Positions 55,560 to 64,000 of a stretch of 64,000 bases of DNA are shown here, piece by piece. The position numbers and the translations under genes are program-made. The notes below the pieces were generated by a model. It made no database searches and was not told the DNA's origin. It was given only the letters and a program-made list of their open reading frames with translations. The DNA lies in contig JAAYJU010000121.1 in assembly GCA_012522735.1 (NCBI GenBank), positions 48,410 to 112,409 on the forward strand. Direction: 5' to 3'. The first letter of the stretch is position 1. Every line of letters starts with the position of its first letter. The stretch comes from Clostridiales bacterium. GTDB taxonomy: Bacteria; Bacillota; Clostridia; Lachnospirales; Lachnospiraceae.

Positions 55560-55588
55560 AGTTTACAACATGCGAAACTATATGTCAA
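55560..55588 (-). promoter_or_regulatory. Sigma-A promoter of the lysine riboswitch transcript
   Basis: Minus strand TTGACA (55583-55588), 17-nt spacer, TAAACT (55560-55565). Transcription would begin about 20 nt before the aptamer. Confidence 0.7.
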
Positions 55589-55650
55589 TAAAAAAGCAAA
55601 AAAGAGTATTGATTAATTCTATTTAGCATCCTAGATATTTATGGACATTC

Positions 55651-56085
55651 TCAGATATAATACATTGGGGCAGGATCCATCTTTAAATAATCTTCCATTA
55701 TGTCCTTTAGGGTTATTTCATCAATAAATGAAAATACTCTCTCATCAATCTCATTCCAGATTTTATCACGTATATAGCTCTCTATCCGATTAGTGTTGAC
55801 AGTATCCTCCATGGGTACAACAGACAAATCGCCCTCTAGTGCTCTTAGAATCATACCAACAGTAATCTCATTCGAATCGGATGAAAGTACATAGCCTCCT
55901 TGTGCTCCTTTTATACTCTTAACGAGTCCTGCCTTTCGCAGTGCGGAAAACACCTGCTCTAGATAGCTTTTTGATATATTCTGCCTGTCGGCTATGCTTA
56001 CTAATGGTACCAGATCATTCTTAGAATAAAGTGCTAGATCAATCATAGCACGAAGACCATATCTGCCTTTAGTAGACACCTTCAT
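55651..56085 (-). CDS. Rrf2-family transcriptional regulator (CymR-like, no cluster cysteines)
   Basis: About 144 aa. An N-terminal winged helix-turn-helix (MKVSTKGRYGLRAMIDLAL, then ISKSYLEQVFSALRKAGLVKSIKGAQGGY) is typical of Rrf2. The coding region contains no cysteine, so the IscR/NsrR Fe-S site is absent. This points to a CymR-like cysteine-metabolism or other redox-independent regulator. GGGGG suits the ATG at 56085. It lies 32 nt after the cyclophilin gene on the same strand. Its targets are unknown. Confidence 0.87.
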   Translation of the reverse strand: MKVSTKGRYGLRAMIDLALYSKNDLVPLVSIADRQNISKSYLEQVFSALRKAGLVKSIKGAQGGYVLSSDSNEITVGMILRALEGDLSVVPMEDTVNTNRIESYIRDKIWNEIDERVFSFIDEITLKDIMEDYLKMDPAPMYYI

Positions 56086-56117
56086 CTGTCTTCCCCCTTT
56101 CAAATATATTATTCTGA

Positions 56118-56795
56118 CTAATCAGCTTCAAGTATTCTAATAGACTCTATTATTACTGGCTCTGCAGGAATTCCATTATCTACATCAATAATATCGACAC
56201 CGGCTACAGCATCAAGTACATCATAGCCATCATAAACCTGTCCAAATACTGTATGACTTTCAAACAGCCAGGGCGTACCACCTACTTGACCGTAATTCCT
56301 AATAGCATTAGCATTAAATTTAATATTTTGCATCATTTCAAACTGATTAAGAACATTTTGATCATAGGTGTTTTCGGACTGTACTATAAAGAATTGGCTA
56401 CCATTGGTGTTTGGACCTGAATTAGCCATACATAATGCTCCACGGTATGGGTGTAGGTTTACATCGAACTCATCCTCAAAATCATCACCCCATATACTTT
56501 CACCTCCAGTACCTGTTCCTAAAGGATCACCACCTTGTATCATAAAATCATCTATAATTCTATGGAAGGTAAGCCCATCGTAATAACCATTCTTTGAATG
56601 AGTTATGAAATTCTCGACTGCCTTTGGTGCCTCCTCTTTAAAGAACTTTACATATATGGAACCAAAATCCTTTATATTTATCTCTGCGACGGTTTCACCC
56701 TTTTTTGGCTCCTTAAATTGCTTGTCGGCTTTGTTACAAGCACTCATCATAAGGGCTGAGATAGTTAATATAAAAAACATAATAATTTTTTTCAT
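56118..56795 (-). CDS. Lipoprotein peptidyl-prolyl cis-trans isomerase (cyclophilin type)
   Basis: 225 aa. A lipobox signal peptide (LMMSACNK, Cys about residue 20) places it on the outer membrane face. The cyclophilin domain (about 38-225) has GYYDGLTFHRIIDDFMIQGGDPLGTGTGG and SQFFIVQ, with the active-site Arg, Phe and Met positions. It probably helps fold secreted or surface proteins. Start supported by TAGGAGG. The DUF4153 gene lies 58 nt upstream and the Rrf2 gene follows 32 nt downstream. Confidence 0.92.
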   Translation of the reverse strand: MKKIIMFFILTISALMMSACNKADKQFKEPKKGETVAEINIKDFGSIYVKFFKEEAPKAVENFITHSKNGYYDGLTFHRIIDDFMIQGGDPLGTGTGGESIWGDDFEDEFDVNLHPYRGALCMANSGPNTNGSQFFIVQSENTYDQNVLNQFEMMQNIKFNANAIRNYGQVGGTPWLFESHTVFGQVYDGYDVLDAVAGVDIIDVDNGIPAEPVIIESIRILEAD

Positions 56796-56853
56796 GATAA
56801 TTCCTCCTAATTGACTTCTCCTATTATTTCATTATTATAATCTATCTGAATAT

Positions 56854-58671
56854 CTACTTTACTTTTAACATAATATAAGCAAGAATATTTTGGTAATTAT
56901 TGTCATCCCATACTTCTAGGTTTAAGGACTGTACAACTATATATAGAATCACATTATCATTCTCGCTAACAAACTCAGCCTCATCCTTTGAAATTCTGCC
57001 AGAGCGTGCATCTCTATCCGTAAAACTGTCGAATATATCACTTAAGGAATACCTGATAAGCTCATTTCCCTGCCCATCCTTAACGATAAGGTCACCGATT
57101 CCATTATTATTATCTTGCTCTATGGTGTAGCCCTTATCTCCCATAGGTTCGGTTTTCAGAGAACTTCCAAAGTCTTCTCCTGACAATTCTGCCTCCACAA
57201 AGAAATCATATTCTGATATATCTATGGGTGTTCTCTCTTCCAAATAATAGTTCCATGCATTAGGACTCTTAGTATCCGGACCATATTGGTTAAATCCGAA
57301 GGTCTTTTCAAAATCATAAGAGTTACTATAGGCCTTAAGCCAGCTGATATCCTTAAGATAATCCATTCTGCTTAAGTACCTGACGGAGTTTATGATAATC
57401 TGACGATCCTCCTCTTCAAGATTACCAGCATTTTGGACAATCTTATCATCCTTAAGCATATCATATTTTTCAAGAACATTTGTCAAGCGATTTATCTGGT
57501 TGCTCTTACTTATCGTAAAAGCATCTATAGGAGGAAGAATAGAAATTAAGGAAAGAATTATTAATATTGGTGCAATTACATTGTTCTTATGATTTGGCCT
57601 AATAGAAAATATAATCGCGCATATGGTTGCAAATATCCCAAACATTATAACATAATATCTACCGCTGGTAATTCCTAATTCTCCAATCTTCAGGATTGAG
57701 GATATGGTCTGGAATAATACAACAGGAATCAGTACCTTAGGGAATATTTTTCTAAAATATTCTGCAGCTTTGCTGTGAATTACCTTGGCGAGTAGATATA
57801 CTACAATAACCGTAATTGAATATGCTACTAGTAAAGGCTCCATTAAATTATCCTTCCAAAAGTCACCTGCAATATTCATAATGATATAGAGTAATAGTAT
57901 AACCGTAAATATGGCTGTAATCGGAATAATAATATATGAAACTAAGGCTCCTAAAAACTTCGAAGGTTCTATGGCCTTGTTTAACTTCTGTGTAGGCCCA
58001 TCTTCCGTCTGATTACCACTACTAGCTTCTTCGGCGTCTGAAGCTTCCTTATCAGAATATTTTGAATATATAGGAATTAATGATAGAAAATGTATAGGTG
58101 CATATATATAAGCAATAATATTGCCTACATGTGCATATGCATCGCTATCAATATTAACGATAAGCATATCTATGGCCATGATAATCAATGCCACACCCAA
58201 GTACAAGACTCCTGAGTATAGGGCTACAATGAAGAAGGCTTTAAAAATCACCATAAAGCTTTCACTAAATCCAACCACCTTTGATTTTATAGAGGGTATC
58301 CATATAAAGCTAATAAGTAGAGCAAATAATAAAACCATGGTTTTTATGGCATGCTCTGAAGAGAAATTCTTTACCAAGAACTCTACGGTCAGATAATAAA
58401 GTATTGCTCCAAGTGCTGCAAGCCCTATAAAAATTAATCTAATCTTCTTACCGTGACAAAAGCGTTCAAACACTGTCTGTAGCACCATACATAATACCGC
58501 ACCAAATGCTAAGGATAATAATATCTCACCTATATTATTTAAATCATTCGTGCTTATTTGATATGAAGTAAATATTGCTGAAAACAAAAACAACAATATT
58601 GTCATCGGATATCGATTTATAGTAGAAGTAAAACCCTTAAGGGTCGTCTTAAGCTTATCTATATTCTTCAT
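56854..58671 (-). CDS. DUF4153 multi-pass membrane protein
   Basis: About 605 aa. Some 12-13 hydrophobic segments lie in the first 420 residues (IRLIFIGLAALGAILYYL, VIFKAFFIVALYSGVLYLGVALI among them). A soluble C-terminal part (about 420-605) includes DISWLKAYSNSYDFEKTFGF and EYDFFVEAELSG. This matches the DUF4153 family, whose role is unknown. Some members sit near envelope or sensing genes. GGAGG points to ATG 58671. The track start at 58692 would add residues before it. Confidence 0.82.
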   Translation of the reverse strand: MKNIDKLKTTLKGFTSTINRYPMTILLFLFSAIFTSYQISTNDLNNIGEILLSLAFGAVLCMVLQTVFERFCHGKKIRLIFIGLAALGAILYYLTVEFLVKNFSSEHAIKTMVLLFALLISFIWIPSIKSKVVGFSESFMVIFKAFFIVALYSGVLYLGVALIIMAIDMLIVNIDSDAYAHVGNIIAYIYAPIHFLSLIPIYSKYSDKEASDAEEASSGNQTEDGPTQKLNKAIEPSKFLGALVSYIIIPITAIFTVILLLYIIMNIAGDFWKDNLMEPLLVAYSITVIVVYLLAKVIHSKAAEYFRKIFPKVLIPVVLFQTISSILKIGELGITSGRYYVIMFGIFATICAIIFSIRPNHKNNVIAPILIILSLISILPPIDAFTISKSNQINRLTNVLEKYDMLKDDKIVQNAGNLEEEDRQIIINSVRYLSRMDYLKDISWLKAYSNSYDFEKTFGFNQYGPDTKSPNAWNYYLEERTPIDISEYDFFVEAELSGEDFGSSLKTEPMGDKGYTIEQDNNNGIGDLIVKDGQGNELIRYSLSDIFDSFTDRDARSGRISKDEAEFVSENDNVILYIVVQSLNLEVWDDNNYQNILAYIMLKVK

Positions 58672-58742
58672 AAAAGGACCTCCTTTTCTCATTGACTAAT
58701 ATTACGAAGATAAGTATATCACATCTGTTAAGGAGTGCCAAG

Positions 58743-58808
58743 AAAAAACACCTCATATAACCTAGAAGCTTTCATTCATGTTAGTTTTCGCTTTGATTAT
58801 ATGAGGTG
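58743..58808 (-). terminator. Terminator after the uracil permease gene
   Basis: CACCTCATATAA and TTATATGAGGTG form a perfect 12-bp stem with a 36-nt loop. On the minus strand a run of six U follows. It lies about 35 nt after the permease stop. Confidence 0.65.
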
Positions 58809-58842
58809 GTATAATTTATATTAAATTTTAATGTATATTAAC

Positions 58843-60138
58843 TTAGTTTTCCTCTTTCTCCAACACATTGTCTTTACCTACAGGTAATACAAATGCTAAG
58901 ATGATTCCTGCAATAGCGGCCAGAGCAAGGCCAGATACGCTTACTGTATCTGTAATCGGTATATTATCACAGCCAATTCCTAATACAAAGATAATTGCAG
59001 CAATCATAAGGTTTCTGCTATTACCAAAGTTAAGTCTGGAGTTAACCAGAATACGAACGCCAACAGATGAGATCATACCGTACAATACAATACTAATTCC
59101 TCCTGTTACTGGTGAAGGAATACTTGTTACAAGACCACCAAACTTTCCTATTATACCTAATACCACGGCAATTACAGCCGCTATACGAATTACAAAAGGA
59201 TCATAGTTCTTTGTTACTGCAAGCACACCTGTGTTCTCGCTATAGGTAGTATTTGCAGGTCCACCAAGTAAGCCTGCCCATGCAGTTGCTAAACCATCGC
59301 CCATAAGTGTCCTATGAACACCAGGGTCTTCCATAAAGTTTTTATTACAAACCGCGCTGTTAGTAGTTATATCTCCAACATGTTCAATTAGAGTAACTAA
59401 AGCTATCGGAGCTATAGCAAGTATTGCATCCAGTTCAAAAGAAGGAAGCAGTAGTAACTGTGACGCAATATTCGAATCCATAAAAGAGAAAATCTCCGCG
59501 TTTTTAACAGGGGTCAAGTCTACAAGTCCAAGAGGTATACAGACCAAATAACCAACAATAATTGCAAAGAGAATTGGCATCAAATTATACATGCCTTTTG
59601 CAAATACAGATATACCTATACAGGTTGCAAGTACAATAACAGTTATTAGCACCGCCTTTAAGCTAAAGACGCTTTCGCCGGCTTCATTAGTTAGATAAAA
59701 GGCGCTGTTAATTGCAACACTACTCAACCTTAAGCCTATGACTATTATAATTGGCCCTGTTACGATAGGTGGTAAGAGCTTATTAACCTTTTCGTAACCA
59801 ACTAGCTTTATTATAATTGCAAAAAGTGCGTATATAAGACCTGCAACAATTAATCCACCCTTTACAGCTGCCAGTTTAGGCATAAAATCCGGATCACCAA
59901 TTCTAGAATCGCCTATAACTGCAATTATTCCTACCATAAACGCAAAACTAGAACCCAAAAAAACAGGAACCTTCTTTTTTGTTATTAAATGAAATAACAA
60001 GGTTCCTGTTCCTGCACAAAATAGTGTAATTGATGTATCTAGCCCTGTCAATGCGGGTACTAATACCGTTGCACCAAACATAGCCAATACATGCTGAAGA
60101 CCAAGTACGATTTTTCTGTGTAGTGATTTCTCTCCCAT
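58843..60138 (-). CDS. uraA: Uracil/xanthine permease (NCS2 family, UraA-like)
   Basis: 431 aa, 14 predicted transmembrane helices, a proton-coupled nucleobase importer. VLAMFGATVLVPALTGLDTSITLFCAG at the start and the substrate region ALVTLIEHVGDITTNSAV, with the conserved Glu, followed by GLLGGPANTTYSENTGVLAVT are hallmarks of the UraA branch. Start supported by GGAG. No purine or PRPP riboswitch is seen upstream. Uracil is the likeliest substrate. Xanthine or uric acid relatives are close. Confidence 0.88.
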   Translation of the reverse strand: MGEKSLHRKIVLGLQHVLAMFGATVLVPALTGLDTSITLFCAGTGTLLFHLITKKKVPVFLGSSFAFMVGIIAVIGDSRIGDPDFMPKLAAVKGGLIVAGLIYALFAIIIKLVGYEKVNKLLPPIVTGPIIIVIGLRLSSVAINSAFYLTNEAGESVFSLKAVLITVIVLATCIGISVFAKGMYNLMPILFAIIVGYLVCIPLGLVDLTPVKNAEIFSFMDSNIASQLLLLPSFELDAILAIAPIALVTLIEHVGDITTNSAVCNKNFMEDPGVHRTLMGDGLATAWAGLLGGPANTTYSENTGVLAVTKNYDPFVIRIAAVIAVVLGIIGKFGGLVTSIPSPVTGGISIVLYGMISSVGVRILVNSRLNFGNSRNLMIAAIIFVLGIGCDNIPITDTVSVSGLALAAIAGIILAFVLPVGKDNVLEKEEN

Positions 60139-60268
60139 ATCTTTCTCCTTTGATTAATTTTTGGCTAAATTTATGTAAATTTTTTTAACCTAATCTATAA
60201 TACAGTATTTATACTAATAAATCAATAGAAAAAATCCAATTATTCTTATAATAGTTATTCTTATAATT

Positions 60269-60305
60269 ATACCGGGGTAGAATCAGAAGATCCTATCCCC
60301 GGTAT
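60269..60305 (-). terminator. Hairpin after the second NCS2 permease gene
   Basis: ATACCGGGG and CCCCGGTAT give a 9-bp stem extended by TAG/CTA after a one-base bulge. The U-tract on the minus strand is weak. Confidence 0.55.
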
Positions 60306-60353
60306 TGTATTATATAAGTTTTACAATTATACGCTTCTAGACTCTTATATGAT

Positions 60354-61748
60354 TTACATAAATATATACTTTAGTATAAATAACAATGCTAATATATACA
60401 TAACAATACTAATCTTTTTCTCCTTCGCCTTACCTGCAATAAGGTTAATTACTACGTAAGAAATAACACCAAAGGAAATACCTTCAGAAATACTGTAGGT
60501 AAATGGCATAGCAATAATACAGATAAATGCAGGTATTGCTTCTGACATATCTTCAAAGTTAATCTTAATGATTGAACTTATCATATAGAAGCCGACAACG
60601 ATAAGAGCAGGAGCTGTTGCAAATCCCGGAATTGCCAAGAAGATTGGTGATAAAAGTACTGAGAGACCAAATAACACAGCCACAACAAATGATGTAAGTC
60701 CAGTTCTTCCACCCTCTGATACTCCGGTAGCGCTTTCTACATAGGTTGTTACAGTAGATGTACCAAGTACTGCTCCTACTGTAGTTCCCACTGCATCAGC
60801 CATAAGAGCACCTTTTATTCTAGGTAGCTTTCCATCCTTATCCAACATATTAGATTTGGAAGCAACACCGATTAAGGTTCCAAGCGTATCGAATACATCT
60901 ACAAATAAGAAAGCAAAAACAACTACAATAAAATCAAGAGAAAACATATTTGAAAAATCCATTTTGAAGGCTACATCAGTAAGTGCGGATAGCTGCAAGC
61001 CTCCTGAAAAATCAGGAAGTAAGGAAAAGAACCCAGCAGCTGGATCTACAACATAAAGTCCTGTCAGCTCACATATAATTCCAAGAATCCAAGTTGCTAG
61101 AATACCAAGTAAAATACCACCCTTAACCTTTTTAATTAGCAAAATTGCTGTAATAATAACACCAATAATTGCAAGGATAACACTTACATTTTGTGTTAGT
61201 GTTACACCATCTCCATGAAAAGAATGGAATTGAACCAATGTAGCAGGATTGCTATCAACAATACCTCCATTTTGCAAACCTATAAAGGCAATAAACAAGC
61301 CGATACCACCGGCAACCGCAAGCTTCAAGGTCGCAGGAATCGAGTTAAATATTGCCTCACGAACCTTAGTTAATGATAGCAGAATGAAGACTATACCTTC
61401 GACAAATACTGCTGCTAAAGCAACCTTCCATGAATAACCCATTGTCAATACAACTGTATAGGCAAAGTATGCATTTAATCCCATTCCAGGAGCCAAAGCA
61501 AACGGATAGTTTGCACAAAAGGCCATTAATAAAGTAGCAATACATGAAGCTATCGCAGTAGCTAAGAATACTCCGTTTGGATTCATTCTAGCCGAACCCT
61601 CAAGTCCAAGAATATCATTGAAAGCTGTCATGGTGTTTGGATTTACAGCAAGGATATACGCCATGGTCATAAATGTTGTAAGTCCCGCTAGTACCTCTGT
61701 CTTTACATTCGTGTTGTTTTCTTTTAACTTGAAAAATCTCTCTAACAT
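60354..61748 (-). CDS. Guanine/hypoxanthine-type permease (NCS2/AzgA-like)
   Basis: About 464 aa with about 12-14 transmembrane helices. The AzgA/PbuG branch signature is seen at the N-terminus (MLERFFKLKENNTNVKTEVL, then GLTTFMTMAYILAVNP) and in VDVFDTLGTLIGVASK and GTSTVTTYVESATGVSEGGRTGL. GGGAGG fixes the ATG at 61748. The track start at 61829 is too early. It imports adenine, guanine or hypoxanthine by family. The exact base is unknown, and no purine riboswitch precedes it. Confidence 0.9.
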   Translation of the reverse strand: MLERFFKLKENNTNVKTEVLAGLTTFMTMAYILAVNPNTMTAFNDILGLEGSARMNPNGVFLATAIASCIATLLMAFCANYPFALAPGMGLNAYFAYTVVLTMGYSWKVALAAVFVEGIVFILLSLTKVREAIFNSIPATLKLAVAGGIGLFIAFIGLQNGGIVDSNPATLVQFHSFHGDGVTLTQNVSVILAIIGVIITAILLIKKVKGGILLGILATWILGIICELTGLYVVDPAAGFFSLLPDFSGGLQLSALTDVAFKMDFSNMFSLDFIVVVFAFLFVDVFDTLGTLIGVASKSNMLDKDGKLPRIKGALMADAVGTTVGAVLGTSTVTTYVESATGVSEGGRTGLTSFVVAVLFGLSVLLSPIFLAIPGFATAPALIVVGFYMISSIIKINFEDMSEAIPAFICIIAMPFTYSISEGISFGVISYVVINLIAGKAKEKKISIVMYILALLFILKYIFM

Positions 61749-61796
61749 ATGCATCCTCCCACGAAACTTAATAAATTCATTGTTTACCACGAAATA

Positions 61797-61825
61797 ATTG
61801 TAGCAAATACGACATGAATTTACAA
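61797..61825 (-). promoter_or_regulatory. Sigma-A promoter of the NCS2 permease gene
   Basis: Minus strand TTGTAA (61820-61825), 17-nt spacer, TACAAT (61797-61802), with TGC just before the -10. Confidence 0.7.
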
Positions 61826-61859
61826 GCATGGTACTTATTAGAATATTTAATCTTATTTA

Positions 61860-63944
61860 TTATGATTCGCTTTCTTCCAGCTTAGCATTTTCCTCGATTA
61901 CCTTTTGTTGAACATCTGACGGAGCCTGTTCATATCTAGAGAATTCATAGGAATACTCACCGATACCACCAGTCATTGAGCGAAGGTCAGTAGAATATCC
62001 ATGTAATTCTGATAAAGGAATGTCTGCAACTATTTCTTGCTTACCATGCATAGGATTCATACCTAATACACGACCTCGTCTCTTGTTCAGGTCGCCCATT
62101 ATATCACCGGTAAATTTATCTGGAGCAACAACCTTCAATGACACGATAGGTTCTAAAAGAACAGGAGCACATTCCATAAAGCCCTGCTTAAATGCAATTA
62201 CGGTTGCTAATCTAAATGCCATCTCGGATGAGTCTACCGGATGATAAGATCCGTCCATCAAGGTTGCCTTTAAGCCTACTACGGGATAACCGGCTAGAGG
62301 GCCCTTTAATACGCTGTCTGCAATACCCTTTTCAACAGCAGGGAAATAGTTCCTAGGAACTGCTCCACCAAATACCTTCTCCTCAAATACATAAGCTGTT
62401 TCCAGATCGCCTGAAGGCTCGAAATCAATCGCAACATCACCATACTGACCATGTCCACCGGATTGCTTCTTATGCTTACCACGTACACTTGCCTTCTTAC
62501 GAATAGTCTCACGATAAGGAACCCTAGGCTGCATTGTTTCTACATCAACCTTATACTTTGATAAGAGCTTGCTTACTGATACATCTATCTGCTGCTCTCC
62601 AATACCATAAAGTAGTGTCTGTCTATTCTCTTTATCATTTACAACCTTTAATGTAAGATCCTCATCCATGAGCTTTTGTAAAGCTTGGGATACCTTATCA
62701 TCATCACCCTTATTCTTAGTCCTATAGCGAACGTAGGTATAGGGTTTAGAAATCTCAATGGGATCATATACAATCGGACTTGCCTTAGTCGAAAGTGTAT
62801 CACCAGTAGCTGTTTCAGACAGCTTGCCTAGCGCTCCGATATCTCCTGCATGAATCTCAGGAACCTCCATCTGTTCTTTTCCGCGAAGAATATATATCTT
62901 ATTTGTCTTCTCTTCAATATCTTTATTCGCATTGTAGAGAGGGGTATCGCTCTTCATTACACCGGAGCATACCTTAAATAATGAAAACTTGCCTATAAAA
63001 GGATCGGCAATAGTCTTAAACACTCTTGCTGAAAATGGCTTCTTAGAATCATAATTAGCCTCAAATGCTGCATCAGTATTAGCATTTTTACCGATAATAG
63101 TTCTCTTTGTAGGATCAGGGAAATATTTATCAATCGCTTGCATAAGCATTGTGGTTCCCTGTGCATTTAGTCCTGAACCCATTAGAACAGGTACAACAGA
63201 ACCATCTATAACATTAGTTCGAAGTGCTTGTGAAATTTCTTCTGGTGTAAATTCTTCACCGCTAAAATACTTATCCATTAATTCTTCATTGGTTTCAGCT
63301 ACTGCCTCCAGTAAAATTTCTCTGAACTTCGAAAGATTTTCCATAACATAGTCAGGAATTTCACATTCCTCGTAGTTGCTACCTGTTGTAAATCTTCTTC
63401 CTGCCATCTTTACAACATTCACGAAGCCAACAAATTTCTCATTCTCTCTGATGGGTACATGGAAGGGAGCTACTTTCTTACCGTAAAGCTCGCTTAACTG
63501 CTCCACACATTCTCTAAAGCTAGCGTTATCAAGATCCATGTCAGTTACAAAGAATATTCTAGGCAAATTATGTTTCTCACAAAATTCCCATGCTTTTTGC
63601 GCGCCTACTTCTACACCTGATTTAGCAGACACAACAATAACAGCCGCATCTGCGGCAGCCAATGCTTCCTCGACTTCTCCGACGAAGTCAAAATATCCGG
63701 GGGTGTCCAAAAAGTTAATCTTTACGTCATTAAATTCAATCGGTACTACGGTTGTGCTTATGGAGAATAACCTTTTCTGTTCTTCCTTATCGTAATCACT
63801 GATTGTATTTCCTTCTTCAACCTTACCTTGACGCTTAGTAATTCCAGTTGAGTACGCCATGGCTTCGACCAGAGTGGTCTTGCCACAGCTTCCGTGGCCT
63901 AACAAAACAACATTGCGGATCTTTTCCGAAGTATAAACCTTCAT
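61860..63944 (-). CDS. EF-G-like translational GTPase with altered G3 and G4 motifs
   Basis: About 694 aa, full-length EF-G layout (G domain, then domains II to V, SGGHGQYGDVAIDFEP in domain IV). The P-loop is GHGSCGKTT. G3 reads FLDTPGYFDFVGEV, so the catalytic His of canonical DTPGH is Tyr. The G4 position reads FVTDMDLDNAS instead of NKxD. It is thus a paralogue of EF-G (FusA2-like or ribosome-associated), not the main elongation factor. GGAGG fixes ATG 63944. The upstream neighbour is outside the window. Confidence 0.9.
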   Translation of the reverse strand: MKVYTSEKIRNVVLLGHGSCGKTTLVEAMAYSTGITKRQGKVEEGNTISDYDKEEQKRLFSISTTVVPIEFNDVKINFLDTPGYFDFVGEVEEALAAADAAVIVVSAKSGVEVGAQKAWEFCEKHNLPRIFFVTDMDLDNASFRECVEQLSELYGKKVAPFHVPIRENEKFVGFVNVVKMAGRRFTTGSNYEECEIPDYVMENLSKFREILLEAVAETNEELMDKYFSGEEFTPEEISQALRTNVIDGSVVPVLMGSGLNAQGTTMLMQAIDKYFPDPTKRTIIGKNANTDAAFEANYDSKKPFSARVFKTIADPFIGKFSLFKVCSGVMKSDTPLYNANKDIEEKTNKIYILRGKEQMEVPEIHAGDIGALGKLSETATGDTLSTKASPIVYDPIEISKPYTYVRYRTKNKGDDDKVSQALQKLMDEDLTLKVVNDKENRQTLLYGIGEQQIDVSVSKLLSKYKVDVETMQPRVPYRETIRKKASVRGKHKKQSGGHGQYGDVAIDFEPSGDLETAYVFEEKVFGGAVPRNYFPAVEKGIADSVLKGPLAGYPVVGLKATLMDGSYHPVDSSEMAFRLATVIAFKQGFMECAPVLLEPIVSLKVVAPDKFTGDIMGDLNKRRGRVLGMNPMHGKQEIVADIPLSELHGYSTDLRSMTGGIGEYSYEFSRYEQAPSDVQQKVIEENAKLEESES

Positions 63945-64000
63945 ACCATTTTCCTCCATTACATTATTAGTAAGTAGTAGAGTAATAAACATGTCTCAGT

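Noticed and set aside
60139-60353. Purine or PRPP riboswitch upstream of the nucleobase permeases
   Set aside because: I looked at both permease leaders for the conserved core and saw none, only promoters and terminator hairpins.

Overview
The window is a low-GC, chromosome-like stretch of an anaerobic, Gram-positive Firmicute, most likely a plant-polysaccharide-using Lachnospiraceae/Clostridia species. The evidence is AT-rich coding sequence, strong GGAGG-type Shine-Dalgarno sites, sigma-A promoters (TTGACA-17-TATAAT type), lipobox signal peptides, Rrf2/LacI/MalT-type regulators and an L-box riboswitch. The taxonomic placement is inference. No rRNA, tRNA, CRISPR array, prophage or intact insertion sequence was seen. 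Most genes lie on the minus strand.

Region by region. (1) 0-1.5 kb: an ANT(6)-like adenylyltransferase and a 5'-truncated HD-domain pseudogene. (2) 1.6-10.7 kb: a complete galactan/galacto-oligosaccharide operon read right to left: LacI repressor, lipoprotein solute-binding protein, two permeases, GH35 beta-galactosidase and membrane-anchored GH53 endo-galactanase. One promoter with two LacI-type operators sits upstream, and no ATPase gene is present. (3) 10.7-16 kb: maltodextrin metabolism, malQ and phosphorylase, divergent from a second LacI regulator with paired operators at both promoters. (4) 16-20.2 kb: a YedE transporter, class-V aminotransferase and DUF3343 selenium/sulfur module, coupled to an unusual membrane-anchored Asp-box beta-propeller. 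(5) 20-31.5 kb: a MalT-like LuxR regulator, small enzymes, a radical SAM protein, an AAC(3)-type acetyltransferase, a flotillin, rpiA and a DUF4143 ATPase. Palindromic repeats and a gutted AraC-type pseudogene lie between them. (6) 31.7-40.5 kb: a train of 14 small, mostly unrelated accessory genes on one strand (GNAT acetyltransferases, DJ-1/PfpI, pyrophosphatase-like, cupin, Imm5-like, DUF402, DUF6886 and others) behind one strong promoter. (7) 40.6-52 kb: cell-envelope genes (L,D-transpeptidase, PH-domain protein, lipoprotein, two-component system, Gfo/Idh oxidoreductase, CWSS-like surface protein, YitT, DUF2935, rubrerythrin-like protein, CAP-domain protein). (8) 52.7-55.6 kb: a polar amino-acid ABC importer under a lysine riboswitch and terminator, so probably a lysine importer. 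(9) 55.6-64 kb: Rrf2 regulator, cyclophilin, DUF4153 membrane protein, two NCS2 nucleobase permeases and an EF-G-like GTPase with altered G3 and G4 motifs.

The signals that ordinary annotation explains least are a covarying nested-palindrome repeat present twice (28.05 and 52.61 kb), the Asp-box propeller in the selenium/sulfur module, the 14-gene accessory train, and the deletion scar in the AraC-type pseudogene. Many ORF-track starts are too early. Where a Shine-Dalgarno site fixes the start I give the corrected coordinate. No database search was possible, so family names rest on recognised motifs and overall sequence likeness.
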